DNA from: Ruminococcus sp. YE71
GTDB lineage: Bacteria > Bacillota > Clostridia > Oscillospirales > Ruminococcaceae
DNA: 64,000 bases
Reading direction: 5' to 3'
Assembly (NCBI RefSeq): GCF_900119155.1
Contig: NZ_FPIR01000003.1
Span: 1-64,000, forward strand
This document shows, piece after piece, positions 1-8,545 of this stretch. How positions within the stretch are numbered: the first letter of the stretch is position 1; each line of letters begins with the position of its first letter. Position numbers and translations under genes: made by a program. Under the pieces are notes generated by a model. The model worked only from the letters and a program-made list of their open reading frames with translations, was not told the DNA's origin and searched no databases.

Positions 1-397
1 TTACTGCTATGGACAATCCTTCGCCCTTTTTATCACTATCATTAAAAGCAAATACCTGTCCGAAACTTCTTACATCTATCCACTCTGCACAAGCCGTGTT
101 ATAATACTCATCTCTGTTCGGTTTTTTACCCAAACTCTTAAGATTTTCATTGTTATCAGCACGAAGTTTCAGACTTCCAAACCCGTCATCGCACCTGTCA
201 TCAGACTGCACGAATATCTTCTCGCCCATGTCCTGAAGGCGGTTGCGTATCTTGCGCTTTATGCACACATCCGAGATCTCACCGAATCCGTCATAGTTCT
301 CACGGGGGCGGTTGCCGTTTAAGGGATCGCCGTTCGGGTTTGCGTTTTTAGCGGTTATAATGACCGAAAAATCTATCTTGTTTTCAAGTGCAGACAT
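1..397 (-). CDS. cas7: Cas7 (Csd2) type I-C backbone protein, N-terminal part
   Basis: Cas7 subunits polymerise along crRNA to form the backbone of the type I-C Cascade. The visible 132 residues begin MSALENKID and contain NPNGDP at about residues 18-23, a hallmark of Csd2 proteins. The gene runs off the left edge, so more than half of it is missing. Its GGAGGAATA ribosome site lies inside the last codons of cas8c, only 3 nt separating the two genes, so they are co-translated. Family identity is secure from the N-terminus and from the gene order cas3-cas5-cas8c-cas7. cas4, cas1, cas2 and the repeat array would normally follow to the left, outside the window. Confidence 0.93.
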   Translation of the reverse strand, partial: MSALENKIDFSVIITAKNANPNGDPLNGNRPRENYDGFGEISDVCIKRKIRNRLQDMGEKIFVQSDDRCDDGFGSLKLRADNNENLKSLGKKPNRDEYYNTACAEWIDVRSFGQVFAFNDSDKKGEGLSIAV

Positions 398-400
398 TGT

Positions 401-2275
401 TTATTCCTCCTCATTTTCTTCGTCATTATTGCTCTTTCCAGCCCAGAGCAGAGCGTTATAGTGATGGAAACCTATCAGATACATTGGCGACAGCTTGGTG
501 TTATCTTTGAAATCATCAAGAGACATCTTTCCCATGATCTCATTGAGATGCTTGGTGTATCTCACCATTACACCCTTATCCTTTTCGAAATATGGTTCCA
601 GCTTTTCTTCTATGGTCTGCCATGTCTGATAAGGTCTTGACGAAAATGCGCTCCAGTAGCGGCGTGCGTTGGTTATGCGTTTTTCGTCTTTTCCGTAGGT
701 ATCGCTTTCGGCTTTGTCAGCTATCGCCAGCAGGCAGCCGAAAAGATAGCTTCTGTCGGTGCAATTAGGGTCATATGCCATTGTGATCTCTCCTTTATAA
801 TACTTTTTATTATTTCCGGAATCAAGCTGAGCCTTGCGTATCATACCGCAGGCAGTCTCAACAATTCTATCATGGTTATACTTCTGTTCATAATCGAGCG
901 GCTTTGATGCTCTATTGCAAAGTGCGGTCACAATATCGCTCGGCAGCCTCTTACCCTCGACGGTACACGGCAGAAGTCTCAGCACTGTATCACGCAGCAG
1001 CTTTTTGTCACATTCGAGCTTCCCGCTTTGCTCTGTACCAAAAGCGCAGTTTGCAATATCATAGAACCCGAAGGAGTTGACTTCGCTGTGCTTCTTTTTG
1101 CTGTTTAATCTCAGCCATGCGGTCTGTTCGTGCCATTTTTGCAGATTGTCAAGAAAAACCGAACCGTCAAGCTCTGTATATATTGCTACCGATAATCTTC
1201 CTGTAGTTGCAGCATCAAGTCCCATGACCATGACCTTATCGCCGTCATTGAACTTCTTCTTATATCCCAGCATCAGCGCTGCAAGTCGCTCGGAAAAATA
1301 ACGTTTAGGGTCATAATCCTCTTTTTGTTCTTCATCGTCATCAAGATCCCATGCACTTTTTGTAACAGACGGAAGTTCAGCAAGTGAGCTTTGCCATGTC
1401 ACAAGCGTCAATGTATCAAAGTACATACCCTGTCTGCCTATAAGCCATTTCAGTGCATTGTGCATTTTCTGCGAGAACTCATAACCTACGGATAAGGCTT
1501 GCTCTTTGTTTGCAAAGCGTCCGCGATAGGTGAATCCGCTGTCATCATTTGACGAGATAAGTTTTGCCTTGTCACCGGAGTTGCGGATTTTGTTTGGCAG
1601 CTTATAAGTCACTTTATCTTGCTCACCTGTAATATAGCAAAGTTCTGTATTTGCATCACGGCAAGAATAGAAATCAATAAAACTGTCATATAACGACTTG
1701 TCGAGCCATGTTCTGCAAACATCATTTTCCGACAGCACGATAAACCTTACAAAGCTGTCCTCCTGCGATATATTTGCATACTTTACCTTTTCAGAAAACT
1801 TATTTGTATTCTCGTCAAGTATGATAACACCGCTTTTGACAAGGTCGGCCATAAGTTCCTTTTTCAGAAGATAGTCATATACCGCTTTGACCGCAGGATG
1901 AGAATGTGTACTTTCACACCATTTTTCAAGCTGTTCCATATATGCCGAATAATACTCGCTGTTATCAGAACGCTTACCTTTTGCATATAAGGGGTAATCA
2001 CCTGCGATATAAACCAGTTTATCTGCAAGCGGCATCGGAGCGATACCGCTGCTTCTCGTTCCGGAATCTTCCGTAACAGGGATAATGGTCACAGCATCTT
2101 CTTTATTCACAACAGCCGCCGAAACAAACTCCCCGTTCTCATCAATAGTGATCTCTATCTGTGCGTTTGCCGTCGAATGCGATATCGGCAGCAAAGGGGT
2201 CTCACCTTCTGCCGCTTCCGTTCCTACTGCAAGCTCATAGACCTTATACAGCTCATTCGTCCAGCTCAATATCAT
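401..2275 (-). CDS. cas8c: Cas8c (Csd1), type I-C large subunit
   Basis: Large subunit of the I-C interference complex, responsible for PAM recognition and target loading in this family. The 624-residue protein starts MILSWTNELYKVYE, matching the usual Csd1 N-terminus. An in-frame ATG 13 codons further upstream (2314) exists, but the ATG at 2275 has a GGGAGGTGAT ribosome site directly before it and is chosen. It overlaps the end of cas5 by 23 nt. Length fits Csd1, which is about 570-650 residues. No catalytic motif is expected. In I-C systems a small Cas11 is translated internally from this gene; I could not identify its start with confidence. Confidence 0.92.
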   Translation of the reverse strand: MILSWTNELYKVYELAVGTEAAEGETPLLPISHSTANAQIEITIDENGEFVSAAVVNKEDAVTIIPVTEDSGTRSSGIAPMPLADKLVYIAGDYPLYAKGKRSDNSEYYSAYMEQLEKWCESTHSHPAVKAVYDYLLKKELMADLVKSGVIILDENTNKFSEKVKYANISQEDSFVRFIVLSENDVCRTWLDKSLYDSFIDFYSCRDANTELCYITGEQDKVTYKLPNKIRNSGDKAKLISSNDDSGFTYRGRFANKEQALSVGYEFSQKMHNALKWLIGRQGMYFDTLTLVTWQSSLAELPSVTKSAWDLDDDEEQKEDYDPKRYFSERLAALMLGYKKKFNDGDKVMVMGLDAATTGRLSVAIYTELDGSVFLDNLQKWHEQTAWLRLNSKKKHSEVNSFGFYDIANCAFGTEQSGKLECDKKLLRDTVLRLLPCTVEGKRLPSDIVTALCNRASKPLDYEQKYNHDRIVETACGMIRKAQLDSGNNKKYYKGEITMAYDPNCTDRSYLFGCLLAIADKAESDTYGKDEKRITNARRYWSAFSSRPYQTWQTIEEKLEPYFEKDKGVMVRYTKHLNEIMGKMSLDDFKDNTKLSPMYLIGFHHYNALLWAGKSNNDEENEEE

Positions 2276-2996
2276 CACCTCCCGCAAACTCTTCAAGACC
2301 GATGAAATTGTCATGCTCTTTTCCGAACTTTTTCATCTCCATTTTGCGTATGTGCCGCTTGAACGGCATATCTGAAGGTCTTGAAAACTCAATAATACCG
2401 TTTTTCATCACAGGCTGACCGAGACATACTGTAAGCTGTCCTCTGTCCTCGTCTTTTTCGGCTTCATCGGGATATATCATAGCCTCATACATAAGTCCGA
2501 AGGTCATATCAATACTGTCATAAGCACCCTCACCTTCACCGAACACACACGGCTCTACATATCCCTGACATTCCCTTGTGCCTAAGAAAATATCTCGCCT
2601 GCCGCCTCGTTCGATCATACGCTTTGCGATATTGTGGTGCTTGTGTTCGTTCCTGTCCTGTTCAAGCTCGGGACGGTTGAGGTTCCACTCAAAATGTGCC
2701 CTGACCTGATAGCAGACATCTTCAAGATAGCTGTAGTAGGCAAGATCGTTGCCGCCGCCATACTTTATCGGACGCACACCCTTGCGGACTGTTTTAATAG
2801 GCTTCATTATCCGAACAGCACTAATATACCACACGATCGTCGGCTTCCAGTATATGCTGTGCATGATACCCTTCAACGCTTCGTATGTTGGTATCGGGTA
2901 GCTTGTTTTCTCTCCGCCTGCCCTTGTCAGAACGTCGGAAAACAATGCGTTTTTGCCATATACCACAAACTCGACTGTATTTCTGTGTATTTGCAT
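2253..2996 (-). CDS. cas5c: Cas5 (Cas5c/Cas5d), crRNA-processing endoribonuclease
   Basis: In type I-C systems, which lack Cas6, the Cas5 protein cleaves pre-crRNA and holds the 5' handle. The 247-residue product begins MQIHRNTVEFVVYGKNALFSD, and the central region with YSYLEDVCYQVRAHFEWN and the later FLGTRECQGYVEP are typical of the I-C branch. The ATG at 2996 is preceded by GGAGGTGAAGTGA. It sits 19 nt downstream of cas3 and overlaps cas8c by 23 nt. Assignment is from the sequence plus position in the operon; catalytic residues were not mapped. Confidence 0.92.
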   Translation of the reverse strand: MQIHRNTVEFVVYGKNALFSDVLTRAGGEKTSYPIPTYEALKGIMHSIYWKPTIVWYISAVRIMKPIKTVRKGVRPIKYGGGNDLAYYSYLEDVCYQVRAHFEWNLNRPELEQDRNEHKHHNIAKRMIERGGRRDIFLGTRECQGYVEPCVFGEGEGAYDSIDMTFGLMYEAMIYPDEAEKDEDRGQLTVCLGQPVMKNGIIEFSRPSDMPFKRHIRKMEMKKFGKEHDNFIGLEEFAGGDDIELDE

Positions 2997-3015
2997 TCAC
3001 TTCACCTCCGTTAAT

Positions 3016-5373
3016 TCAGTACATAAGCAGTTCCCGCTCGGAACCCTCAGCTGTCACACCATACTCCGTACTGTAAAACTCACCCTTCAGAACAGCTATC
3101 TCACAATTAAAGATACTTATGATATCTACCGCACCTGAATCGCTGAGCTTTCTCTCCATTCCAGAATATATGCTAACTGAGTATTTCTGGGCTTTTCTAA
3201 GCAGAACTTTGAAGTCTTCGGCAGAAATATCTGAATTCAGCCTGGCGATAATACTTTTTGCCGTCTTGTTATATGGTACTATCACGTTACGGGTGTTGCT
3301 GTCTATGACCTTGAAAAGCGAGCCTGCTGTTTTGAACGCCTGAGCCATATATTTGTCCGGCTTAGGCTGTCCGCAGGCTGAATACTTATCCTTGTTGAGA
3401 GATAGCAATTCCAGCAGTGAAGCACTGTTCTTTGCGGTAATATATGCCATTTTCTCTCCGTGATCGTTATACAGCCTTTCAAAATATGCACTCTGAATTT
3501 TTGCGGATAACAGGTCATCGTTATTATACCGGAGTATCTGACGCGATATATCCTGTGCGTTTTTCATTTCACTGAGACTTCCGAGATTTTCGCCTTTCAG
3601 GTCAATGAGATATACAGGACACAGACCCTCATTTTCACCGTTGCGGTTGCATCTGCCTGCCGCCTGCGCCGCATTGTCCATGCCTGCAAGCGTTCTGATG
3701 ACGCATCGGAATGAGATATCAACCCCCGCTTCGATAAGCTGCGTCGTCACGCATATTACCGGCTTACGTTTTTTCAGGAATCTTCGCAGGGTTCCTATAC
3801 GCTTTTTGCGGTGAGCAGGACACATATTCGTGCTCAGATGTATGATATACGCTTCATTCCCGGCTTTTTCTTTGAGCATCCCATAAAACCGAAGTGCTTC
3901 AGATTTAGTATTGACAACAAAGAGAAGATCGCCGTTTTCCCTGAATTTCTCATAACAGAACTGTGCAGCTTCATCGTCATCAAAACCATGCGTTTTGACG
4001 GCATTTATCAGCTCAGTACGCTTGAAAAAAGCAAAATCGTCCTGATAGTCGGGTATCATATCAGGCATATCATCAAGCATCAGCTTATGCTTGTTTTTGT
4101 CAAATGTCGGCTGAGTTGCGGAGCATAATACCACTGCACATCCGCAGGCTTTTGTCAGAAAATTCACGGCAAGACTGAACAGATATACGCATTTTATCGG
4201 TACGGACTGCACCTCGTCTATAATTATCACCGAATTACAAAGCCTGTGCATTCTCCTTACCGAAGAGGTATTATCTGAAAAAAGCGAATTCAGGAACTGC
4301 ACCATAGTCGTTGCAATAACAGGCTTGTCCCAGCGTTCGGTGTGGAGCTGATATTCGTTATATTCATTCTCGTCGTCAATCTCCGCAAGGATATTTGAAT
4401 GATGCTCCAGAAAGTTATCATCGCCTGCAAGCGAACGTATAATATCACTGTTCTGTTCAAGTATCGACATAAACGGTGCAATGTAGAAGATCCTGTCCAT
4501 ATTAAAATTCTGACATTGCTTTATTGCAAATCTCAGCGATGAAAGAGTTTTTCCACCGCCTGTCGGCACTGTCAGACGACAGGCACCCACCTTATGTCCG
4601 GCAAAATCTGCACATTTGTCGGAAATTCTTCTCCTTCTGTCAGAAATGCTCCGTTCTCTTTGCGGCAGACTGTTTTGAATGCTTTCAAAGCTGTTCAGTC
4701 TGGCATCCATACACTCGTTCATTTCCGACCAGAGAAGAACATTGTCGCTTGTATATGCCGTTTTTCTTCCCGACATAAAATCAGCCGTATCGGTACGGTC
4801 AGCATCTATGAGCGCCGACTCAATAAGACGTTCGAGCATACCGATATAAAATGCCCATTCTTTTTCATCAGTTTTCAGCTTTCGGATAATAGAACATATT
4901 TCATCAGAAGCCTTTTTAAATAGTGCGTCAAGGTCTGCTCCGGCGAGCATTTCTTTGATATTTACCGAAACCTCTTTGTAGCAGTCGGTCTTGGATATAC
5001 GCTTTGTGAAATAATCATCATCGTGATCGTCTATCCAGTCATGTATCGCATGATGTGAGATGATCGTATGTGCGATAAGAGCTGCGGCTGCTTTCTCTAT
5101 ACCGCCGCCTTCTTTAAGTATCTCATAAATCAGATATTTAGCACCGGCATAACTATGGTCTATCTCACCACGCCGAGCGTCGGATATACCATTGATATAA
5201 TCATCGAACTTCTGAGTGAGTTTCCCGCCGTCATGCAGCAGCCCTGCGAGTTTTCCCGTAGAGGACAGTCCCACAGATCCAAGAAAGCTTTCTGCAAGCT
5301 TTGCAGCGTTTATGCTGTGCTCGGACACCGATTGCCTTCGAGTACCGTCCGTACTGATATGCGCTGTAAACAT
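3016..5373 (-). CDS. cas3: Cas3 nuclease-helicase, type I-C
   Basis: Degrades target DNA after recruitment by Cascade. The 785-residue protein carries an N-terminal HD nuclease domain (HSINAAKLAE at about 18-27, LLHDGGKL at about 45-52) fused to a superfamily 2 helicase. The helicase shows Walker A TGGGKTLSS, a Walker B box IIDEVQSVP (DEVQ in place of DEAH), SATQPT as motif III, and QAAGRCNRNGE as motif VI. Nuclease and helicase are in one chain, as usual for I-C. The ATG at 5373 has GAGGTGAATCA upstream. It is the first gene of the operon, whose promoter lies just upstream. Confidence 0.96.
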   Translation of the reverse strand: MFTAHISTDGTRRQSVSEHSINAAKLAESFLGSVGLSSTGKLAGLLHDGGKLTQKFDDYINGISDARRGEIDHSYAGAKYLIYEILKEGGGIEKAAAALIAHTIISHHAIHDWIDDHDDDYFTKRISKTDCYKEVSVNIKEMLAGADLDALFKKASDEICSIIRKLKTDEKEWAFYIGMLERLIESALIDADRTDTADFMSGRKTAYTSDNVLLWSEMNECMDARLNSFESIQNSLPQRERSISDRRRRISDKCADFAGHKVGACRLTVPTGGGKTLSSLRFAIKQCQNFNMDRIFYIAPFMSILEQNSDIIRSLAGDDNFLEHHSNILAEIDDENEYNEYQLHTERWDKPVIATTMVQFLNSLFSDNTSSVRRMHRLCNSVIIIDEVQSVPIKCVYLFSLAVNFLTKACGCAVVLCSATQPTFDKNKHKLMLDDMPDMIPDYQDDFAFFKRTELINAVKTHGFDDDEAAQFCYEKFRENGDLLFVVNTKSEALRFYGMLKEKAGNEAYIIHLSTNMCPAHRKKRIGTLRRFLKKRKPVICVTTQLIEAGVDISFRCVIRTLAGMDNAAQAAGRCNRNGENEGLCPVYLIDLKGENLGSLSEMKNAQDISRQILRYNNDDLLSAKIQSAYFERLYNDHGEKMAYITAKNSASLLELLSLNKDKYSACGQPKPDKYMAQAFKTAGSLFKVIDSNTRNVIVPYNKTAKSIIARLNSDISAEDFKVLLRKAQKYSVSIYSGMERKLSDSGAVDIISIFNCEIAVLKGEFYSTEYGVTAEGSERELLMY

Positions 5374-5434
5374 TGATTCACCTCGTTGTTCATTTTCAAC
5401 AAAAACACCATATTACACAAGCGATTATAGTAAA

Positions 5435-5463
5435 AGCATAACATATCGTTTTCAAAAAGTCAA
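5435..5463 (-). promoter_or_regulatory. Candidate promoter of the cas operon
   Basis: On the minus strand TTGACT (5458-5463) is followed after 17 nt by TATGCT (5435-5440), about 60 nt before the cas3 start. A perfect TATAAT (5424-5429) lies 11 nt further on, but with 28 nt from the -35 element, so which hexamer is the -10 is unclear. Confidence 0.5.
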
Positions 5464-5604
5464 TAGTCATTTAGTCCTTTATACATAATTTCCATATACC
5501 CTGCTCTACTAATTTGTCATCCTTGTTGTAACAGCTATTTATATTTCTGCCTATTGCATTCCCTTTTATACCACATTTCATTGACAAACAAAAGAAAAAC
5601 GGAT

Positions 5605-5640
5605 ACAGCGGAGACTGACAGTCGGTCTCCGCTGTTTCTT
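5605..5640. terminator. Bidirectional hairpin with 11-bp stem
   Basis: ACAGCGGAGAC (5605-5615) pairs perfectly with GTCTCCGCTGT (5625-5635) around a 9-nt loop and is followed by TTCTTT; the other flank is A-rich, so it could also work on the minus strand. Neither neighbouring gene ends here, so it may be left over from a lost gene or may insulate the two divergent operons. Confidence 0.6.
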
Positions 5641-5652
5641 TGTGCATATTGC

Positions 5653-5681
5653 TTGACAATACCGTGCTGATATGATAAAAT
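5653..5681 (+). promoter_or_regulatory. Sigma-A type promoter, TTGACA-17-TAAAAT
   Basis: TTGACA (5653-5658) and TAAAAT (5676-5681) are separated by exactly 17 nt. It points toward the secreted-protein gene 240 nt downstream and could drive that operon, although the tandem repeat box at 5803-5824 suggests a second, regulated start closer to the gene. Confidence 0.55.
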
Positions 5682-5805
5682 TGATATTGGGTCTCAGCTT
5701 GCTGAAATGTTCGAGATGATCCTGAGCGAGAAGTACAAGAAGCATCCGCCGCTCAGCCAGACCAAGATAAAATTCTGTGGAAACTGCGCCATTACACTTT
5801 TGTGA
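5671..5805 (+). pseudogene. Short orphan coding remnant (44 codons)
   Basis: An open stretch of 44 codons without upstream start or ribosome site reads LAEMFEMILSEKYKKHPP and later KIKFCGNCA, then stops at TGA. Codon use resembles coding sequence of this genome, so it may be the tail of a decayed gene displaced by rearrangement. I do not recognise the family. It overlaps the -10 region of the promoter above, so it could equally be chance. Confidence 0.2.
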
Positions 5806-5824
5806 CATTTTTCTGACAGTTTTC
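5803..5824 (+). promoter_or_regulatory. Tandem 11-bp direct repeat, OmpR/PhoB-type operator candidate
   Basis: TGACATTTTTC (5803-5813) is followed immediately by TGACAGTTTTC (5814-5824). An 11-bp period of direct half-sites is the classical arrangement for OmpR/PhoB-family response regulators, and on the opposite strand it reads CTGTCA-N5-TGTCAC, close to a Pho-box layout. It lies about 100 nt before a gene followed by an OmpR-family regulator, so autoregulation is a reasonable inference. Confidence 0.5.
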
Positions 5825-5920
5825 CGCGGAAATGACCTCCGAAATGTGATATCATTATATCAAGCCAAGGAGAAAACGAAACGGCTTGAAAACATATCAT
5901 ATTTTAAGGAGGTCATTTTT

Positions 5921-6475
5921 ATGACAAAGAAAAACAGATTCGTACAGGCAGGACTTACCGCAGTGCTTGCGGCTTCGCTGATGGTGACGCTCTCGGTATC
6001 GGCGGACAGCTCCAAAGAGCAGGAGACCGCACCCGAGGAGCAGAAGATCGAGACTCCCGTGACTGACGACCGCACCGAGGTCGCTGAGGTGTACGTCACC
6101 GACGACGCTCAGGAGTGCGAGGTCGCGACCGATGAGAACGACGAAGAGCTTACCGAAGAGGAGCTTGCAAAGCTCGGCATCACCGTGACCAAGATCGATG
6201 CAGACGGCGGCATCGCCGCTAACGGTGAGACAGTAGATTATTACAAGATCGACGCCGAGGGCATGACCGACGCGGAGCTTACCGAAGAGAATCTCGCAAA
6301 GCTCGGCATCACCGTGACCGAGATCGACGCGGACGGCGGCTTCGTCGATGGCGGCGAAGCGGCAGAGTATTACACGATCGACACCGAGGGCATGACCGAC
6401 GAGGAGCTTGCAAATATCGGCGTCTACGCTGTCGATTATGACGGCTCCGAGACGGTCGAAGCACCTGTAAAGTAA
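5921..6475 (+). CDS. Small secreted acidic repeat protein
   Basis: The 184-residue product has a signal peptide (MTKKNRFVQAG, a hydrophobic stretch to about residue 25, and SADSS around the cleavage site). The rest is very acidic. Two near-identical ~45-residue units follow, each containing LTEE(E/N)LAKLGITVT, IDADGG, YY.ID and EGMTD, then a shortened third unit (EELANIGVYAVDYDG). An AAGGAGGT ribosome site 7 nt before the ATG at 5921 fixes the start; a longer frame from upstream has no such site. It is the first gene of an operon with a response regulator and kinase, so it may be the kinase's partner or a target. No known function recognised. Confidence 0.8.
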   Translation: MTKKNRFVQAGLTAVLAASLMVTLSVSADSSKEQETAPEEQKIETPVTDDRTEVAEVYVTDDAQECEVATDENDEELTEEELAKLGITVTKIDADGGIAANGETVDYYKIDAEGMTDAELTEENLAKLGITVTEIDADGGFVDGGEAAEYYTIDTEGMTDEELANIGVYAVDYDGSETVEAPVK

Positions 6476-6525
6476 GCAGAAAACGCTCTGCTTCGCATTG
6501 AGCGGAGCGGGGCAGGAGGGAAATT

Positions 6526-7218
6526 ATGGGAAAGCTGATATACGCGGCAGACGACGAAAGGGATATCCTCGACGTTCAGAAGGAGTTCCTTGAAAACGCA
6601 GGCTTCACGGTCGAGACGTTCGGGACGGGCGACGCGCTGCTCGAACGCTTCGCGGAAGTGCCCTGCGACCTTGCGGTGCTCGACATCATGATGCCGGGCA
6701 GAGACGGTCTGACCGTCTGCCGTGAGCTGCGGCGGATATCGGACATTCCCATAATCATCCTTACCGCAAAGGAAAGCGAATCGGATCAGATGCGCGGGTA
6801 TATGCAGGGCGGTGACGATTATCTGATAAAGCCGTTCTCGCCGTCGCTGCTGGTGGTGAAGATCAAGGCGATGCTACGGCGCGTCGGGACAGCGGTGACT
6901 GCCGCCGACAGCTTCAGCTTCGGGGATATCACGCTTTCGCACTCGCTGCATGACGTGACCTGCGGCGGAACTCCGCTGGGGCTGACGGTCACGGAATTTG
7001 CGCTGATGGAGTGTCTTATCGAGCAGCCCGGCAAGGCTGTCGCGAGGAACGACCTGCTCGACAGGGTGTGGGGCATCGACAACGATGATATCGAGACCCG
7101 CGTCACCGACGAAACGGTCAGGCGGATACGCCGCAAGCTGAAAGAAGCCCGCAGCAGCGTGAGGATCTCCGCAGTCTGGGGCTACGGCTACAAGCTTGAG
7201 AACGGAGACGGCAGATGA
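6526..7218 (+). CDS. OmpR-family response regulator
   Basis: The 230-residue DNA-binding regulator has a receiver domain at residues 1-120 (acidic pair ADDE at 8-11, phosphoacceptor Asp53 in VLDIMMPG, Lys in IKPFSP) and a winged-helix trans_reg_C domain at 130-228. It should be phosphorylated by the kinase encoded immediately downstream, whose start overlaps its stop by 4 nt. The likely target is the operon's own upstream region with its tandem 11-bp box. The physiological signal cannot be read from sequence. Confidence 0.95.
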   Translation: MGKLIYAADDERDILDVQKEFLENAGFTVETFGTGDALLERFAEVPCDLAVLDIMMPGRDGLTVCRELRRISDIPIIILTAKESESDQMRGYMQGGDDYLIKPFSPSLLVVKIKAMLRRVGTAVTAADSFSFGDITLSHSLHDVTCGGTPLGLTVTEFALMECLIEQPGKAVARNDLLDRVWGIDNDDIETRVTDETVRRIRRKLKEARSSVRISAVWGYGYKLENGDGR

Positions 7219-8447
7219 AAAAGGTCAGGTACAAGATCGCGCTGCTGGTGGGCGGCTCGGTGCTGATGACGCTGATGCTGATACTCCTGCTGTTCAACCT
7301 GCTGATGCGCCGTCAGATCGACCGCAACGCCCGTGAGTCGGTGGGGACGGCGGTGCAGCCTGCGCCGATAGATCAGCAGCTTTTGTACATACCGTCCGTG
7401 ATCGAGCTGCCGAACGGTTTCCAGGATATCTCGGGCAGCCGCTTTTCTTCCGAAGCCGAAAAGGCGATCGCCGAAGCCTGCCGTAAGGACCCGCCGAAAG
7501 GTGCGGAAAAGCTCACCATCGGAGGGCACACCTACTATGTCTGCACCGACACGCTGCTCGCGAACGCGTTTGAGGTCGTCTACGACGGCGAAAACACGGT
7601 CATCACCGAGACGAATATCGCCGAAGGTTCGGCGGCCTGCGACGAATTGCCCGACGGTACAAAGCTGCCCAACGGAGAGATAAGCGTCATCGGATATGTG
7701 GACGTGACCGGCGAACTCAAAATGATCCGCAACATGAACATATTCTTTCTTGCGGCGGCGGCGGTCATCTGCGCGGTCGGGAGCGTTGAGGGCTATCTGA
7801 TCGGCAGACGGCTCGAACAGAACCAGCTGTCGCAGAAGCGCTTCTTCGAGAACACCTCACACGAGCTGAAAACTCCGCTGACGGCGATACGCGGCTACGC
7901 GGAGGGCATCGGGACGGGCGTCATAACCGACTACAAAAAGACAGGTCTGGTGATCGCGTCCCAGACGGAGAAAATGAGCAGGCTCGTCGAGGATATCCTC
8001 ATGATATCCAAGCTCGAAAGCGGCGCGATGACGCTCGAAAAGGAGCCGCTGCGGCTCGGTGAGTTCATCGAGAACTGCCTGATGCCACTCGAAGGCGCGG
8101 TCATGAGCAGGGGGCTTGAGGTGACGCTCGAGCTGGCGGAAGGCACGGTCAGCGCAGACCCCGACCGTCTCGACATGGCGGTCTCCAACCTGCTGACCAA
8201 CGCTGTGAAGTACGCCCGAAGCCGCCTTGAGATACGCTTCGACGGAAGGACGGTCACGATCGCCAACGATTCGGCGCAGCTGACCGACGAGGAGGTCGGG
8301 CATATCTTCGAGCGCTTTTACACAGGCAAAAACGGCAGCACAGGCATCGGGCTCGCGCTCGCGAAGGATATCATCGAACTGCACGGCTGGGGCATCTCGG
8401 CTCGCAGCAGCGGCGACGGGATAGAGTTCGTCATCACTGTAAAATAG
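7215..8447 (+). CDS. Sensor histidine kinase
   Basis: The 410-residue membrane kinase has transmembrane segments at about 8-30 and 174-196 enclosing an extracytoplasmic sensor of about 140 residues. The HisKA box (ENTSHELKTP) places the phosphoaccepting His at about residue 216, and an HATPase domain shows N-box NLLTNAVKYA and GSTGIGLALAKD. There is essentially no HAMP linker. It forms an operon with the response regulator and with the secreted acidic protein, whose location outside the membrane would allow contact with the sensor domain; that contact is only inferred. Confidence 0.94.
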   Translation: MKKVRYKIALLVGGSVLMTLMLILLLFNLLMRRQIDRNARESVGTAVQPAPIDQQLLYIPSVIELPNGFQDISGSRFSSEAEKAIAEACRKDPPKGAEKLTIGGHTYYVCTDTLLANAFEVVYDGENTVITETNIAEGSAACDELPDGTKLPNGEISVIGYVDVTGELKMIRNMNIFFLAAAAVICAVGSVEGYLIGRRLEQNQLSQKRFFENTSHELKTPLTAIRGYAEGIGTGVITDYKKTGLVIASQTEKMSRLVEDILMISKLESGAMTLEKEPLRLGEFIENCLMPLEGAVMSRGLEVTLELAEGTVSADPDRLDMAVSNLLTNAVKYARSRLEIRFDGRTVTIANDSAQLTDEEVGHIFERFYTGKNGSTGIGLALAKDIIELHGWGISARSSGDGIEFVITVK

Positions 8448-8500
8448 CTTTGCAGGCGATCTCGTCTGTTGCTCTGCTTGTTTTCAAAACGAAATAAACC

Positions 8501-8537
8501 AAGGGCTATGCCTCGTCTCACGGATGGCATAGCCCTT
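8501..8537. terminator. Bidirectional intrinsic terminator
   Basis: AAGGGCTATGCC (8501-8512) pairs perfectly with GGCATAGCCCTT (8526-8537) over a 13-nt loop. It lies between two convergent genes, the kinase on plus and the JAMM peptidase on minus, with A/T-rich flanks on both sides, so it probably ends both transcripts. Confidence 0.8.
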
Positions 8538-8545
8538 ATGTGTTA

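Larger units (their letters stand above)
5374..5920. other. Intergenic region between the cas operon and the secreted-protein operon
   Basis: 547 nt without a convincing full gene. It holds the divergent cas promoter, a bidirectional hairpin terminator, a plus-strand promoter, a short open remnant (5671-5805), a tandem 11-bp repeat box and the perfect 10-bp palindrome TTCCGCGGAA (about 5822-5831). Open frames here on the minus strand lack ribosome sites and are not called. No CRISPR repeats are present. Confidence 0.6.

Noticed and set aside
5471-5900. Three short minus-strand open frames
   Set aside because: They cross a terminator hairpin and promoters and lack ribosome sites.
1-5920. CRISPR array beside the cas genes
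   Set aside because: No regularly spaced repeats occur in the window; the array would be past the left edge.
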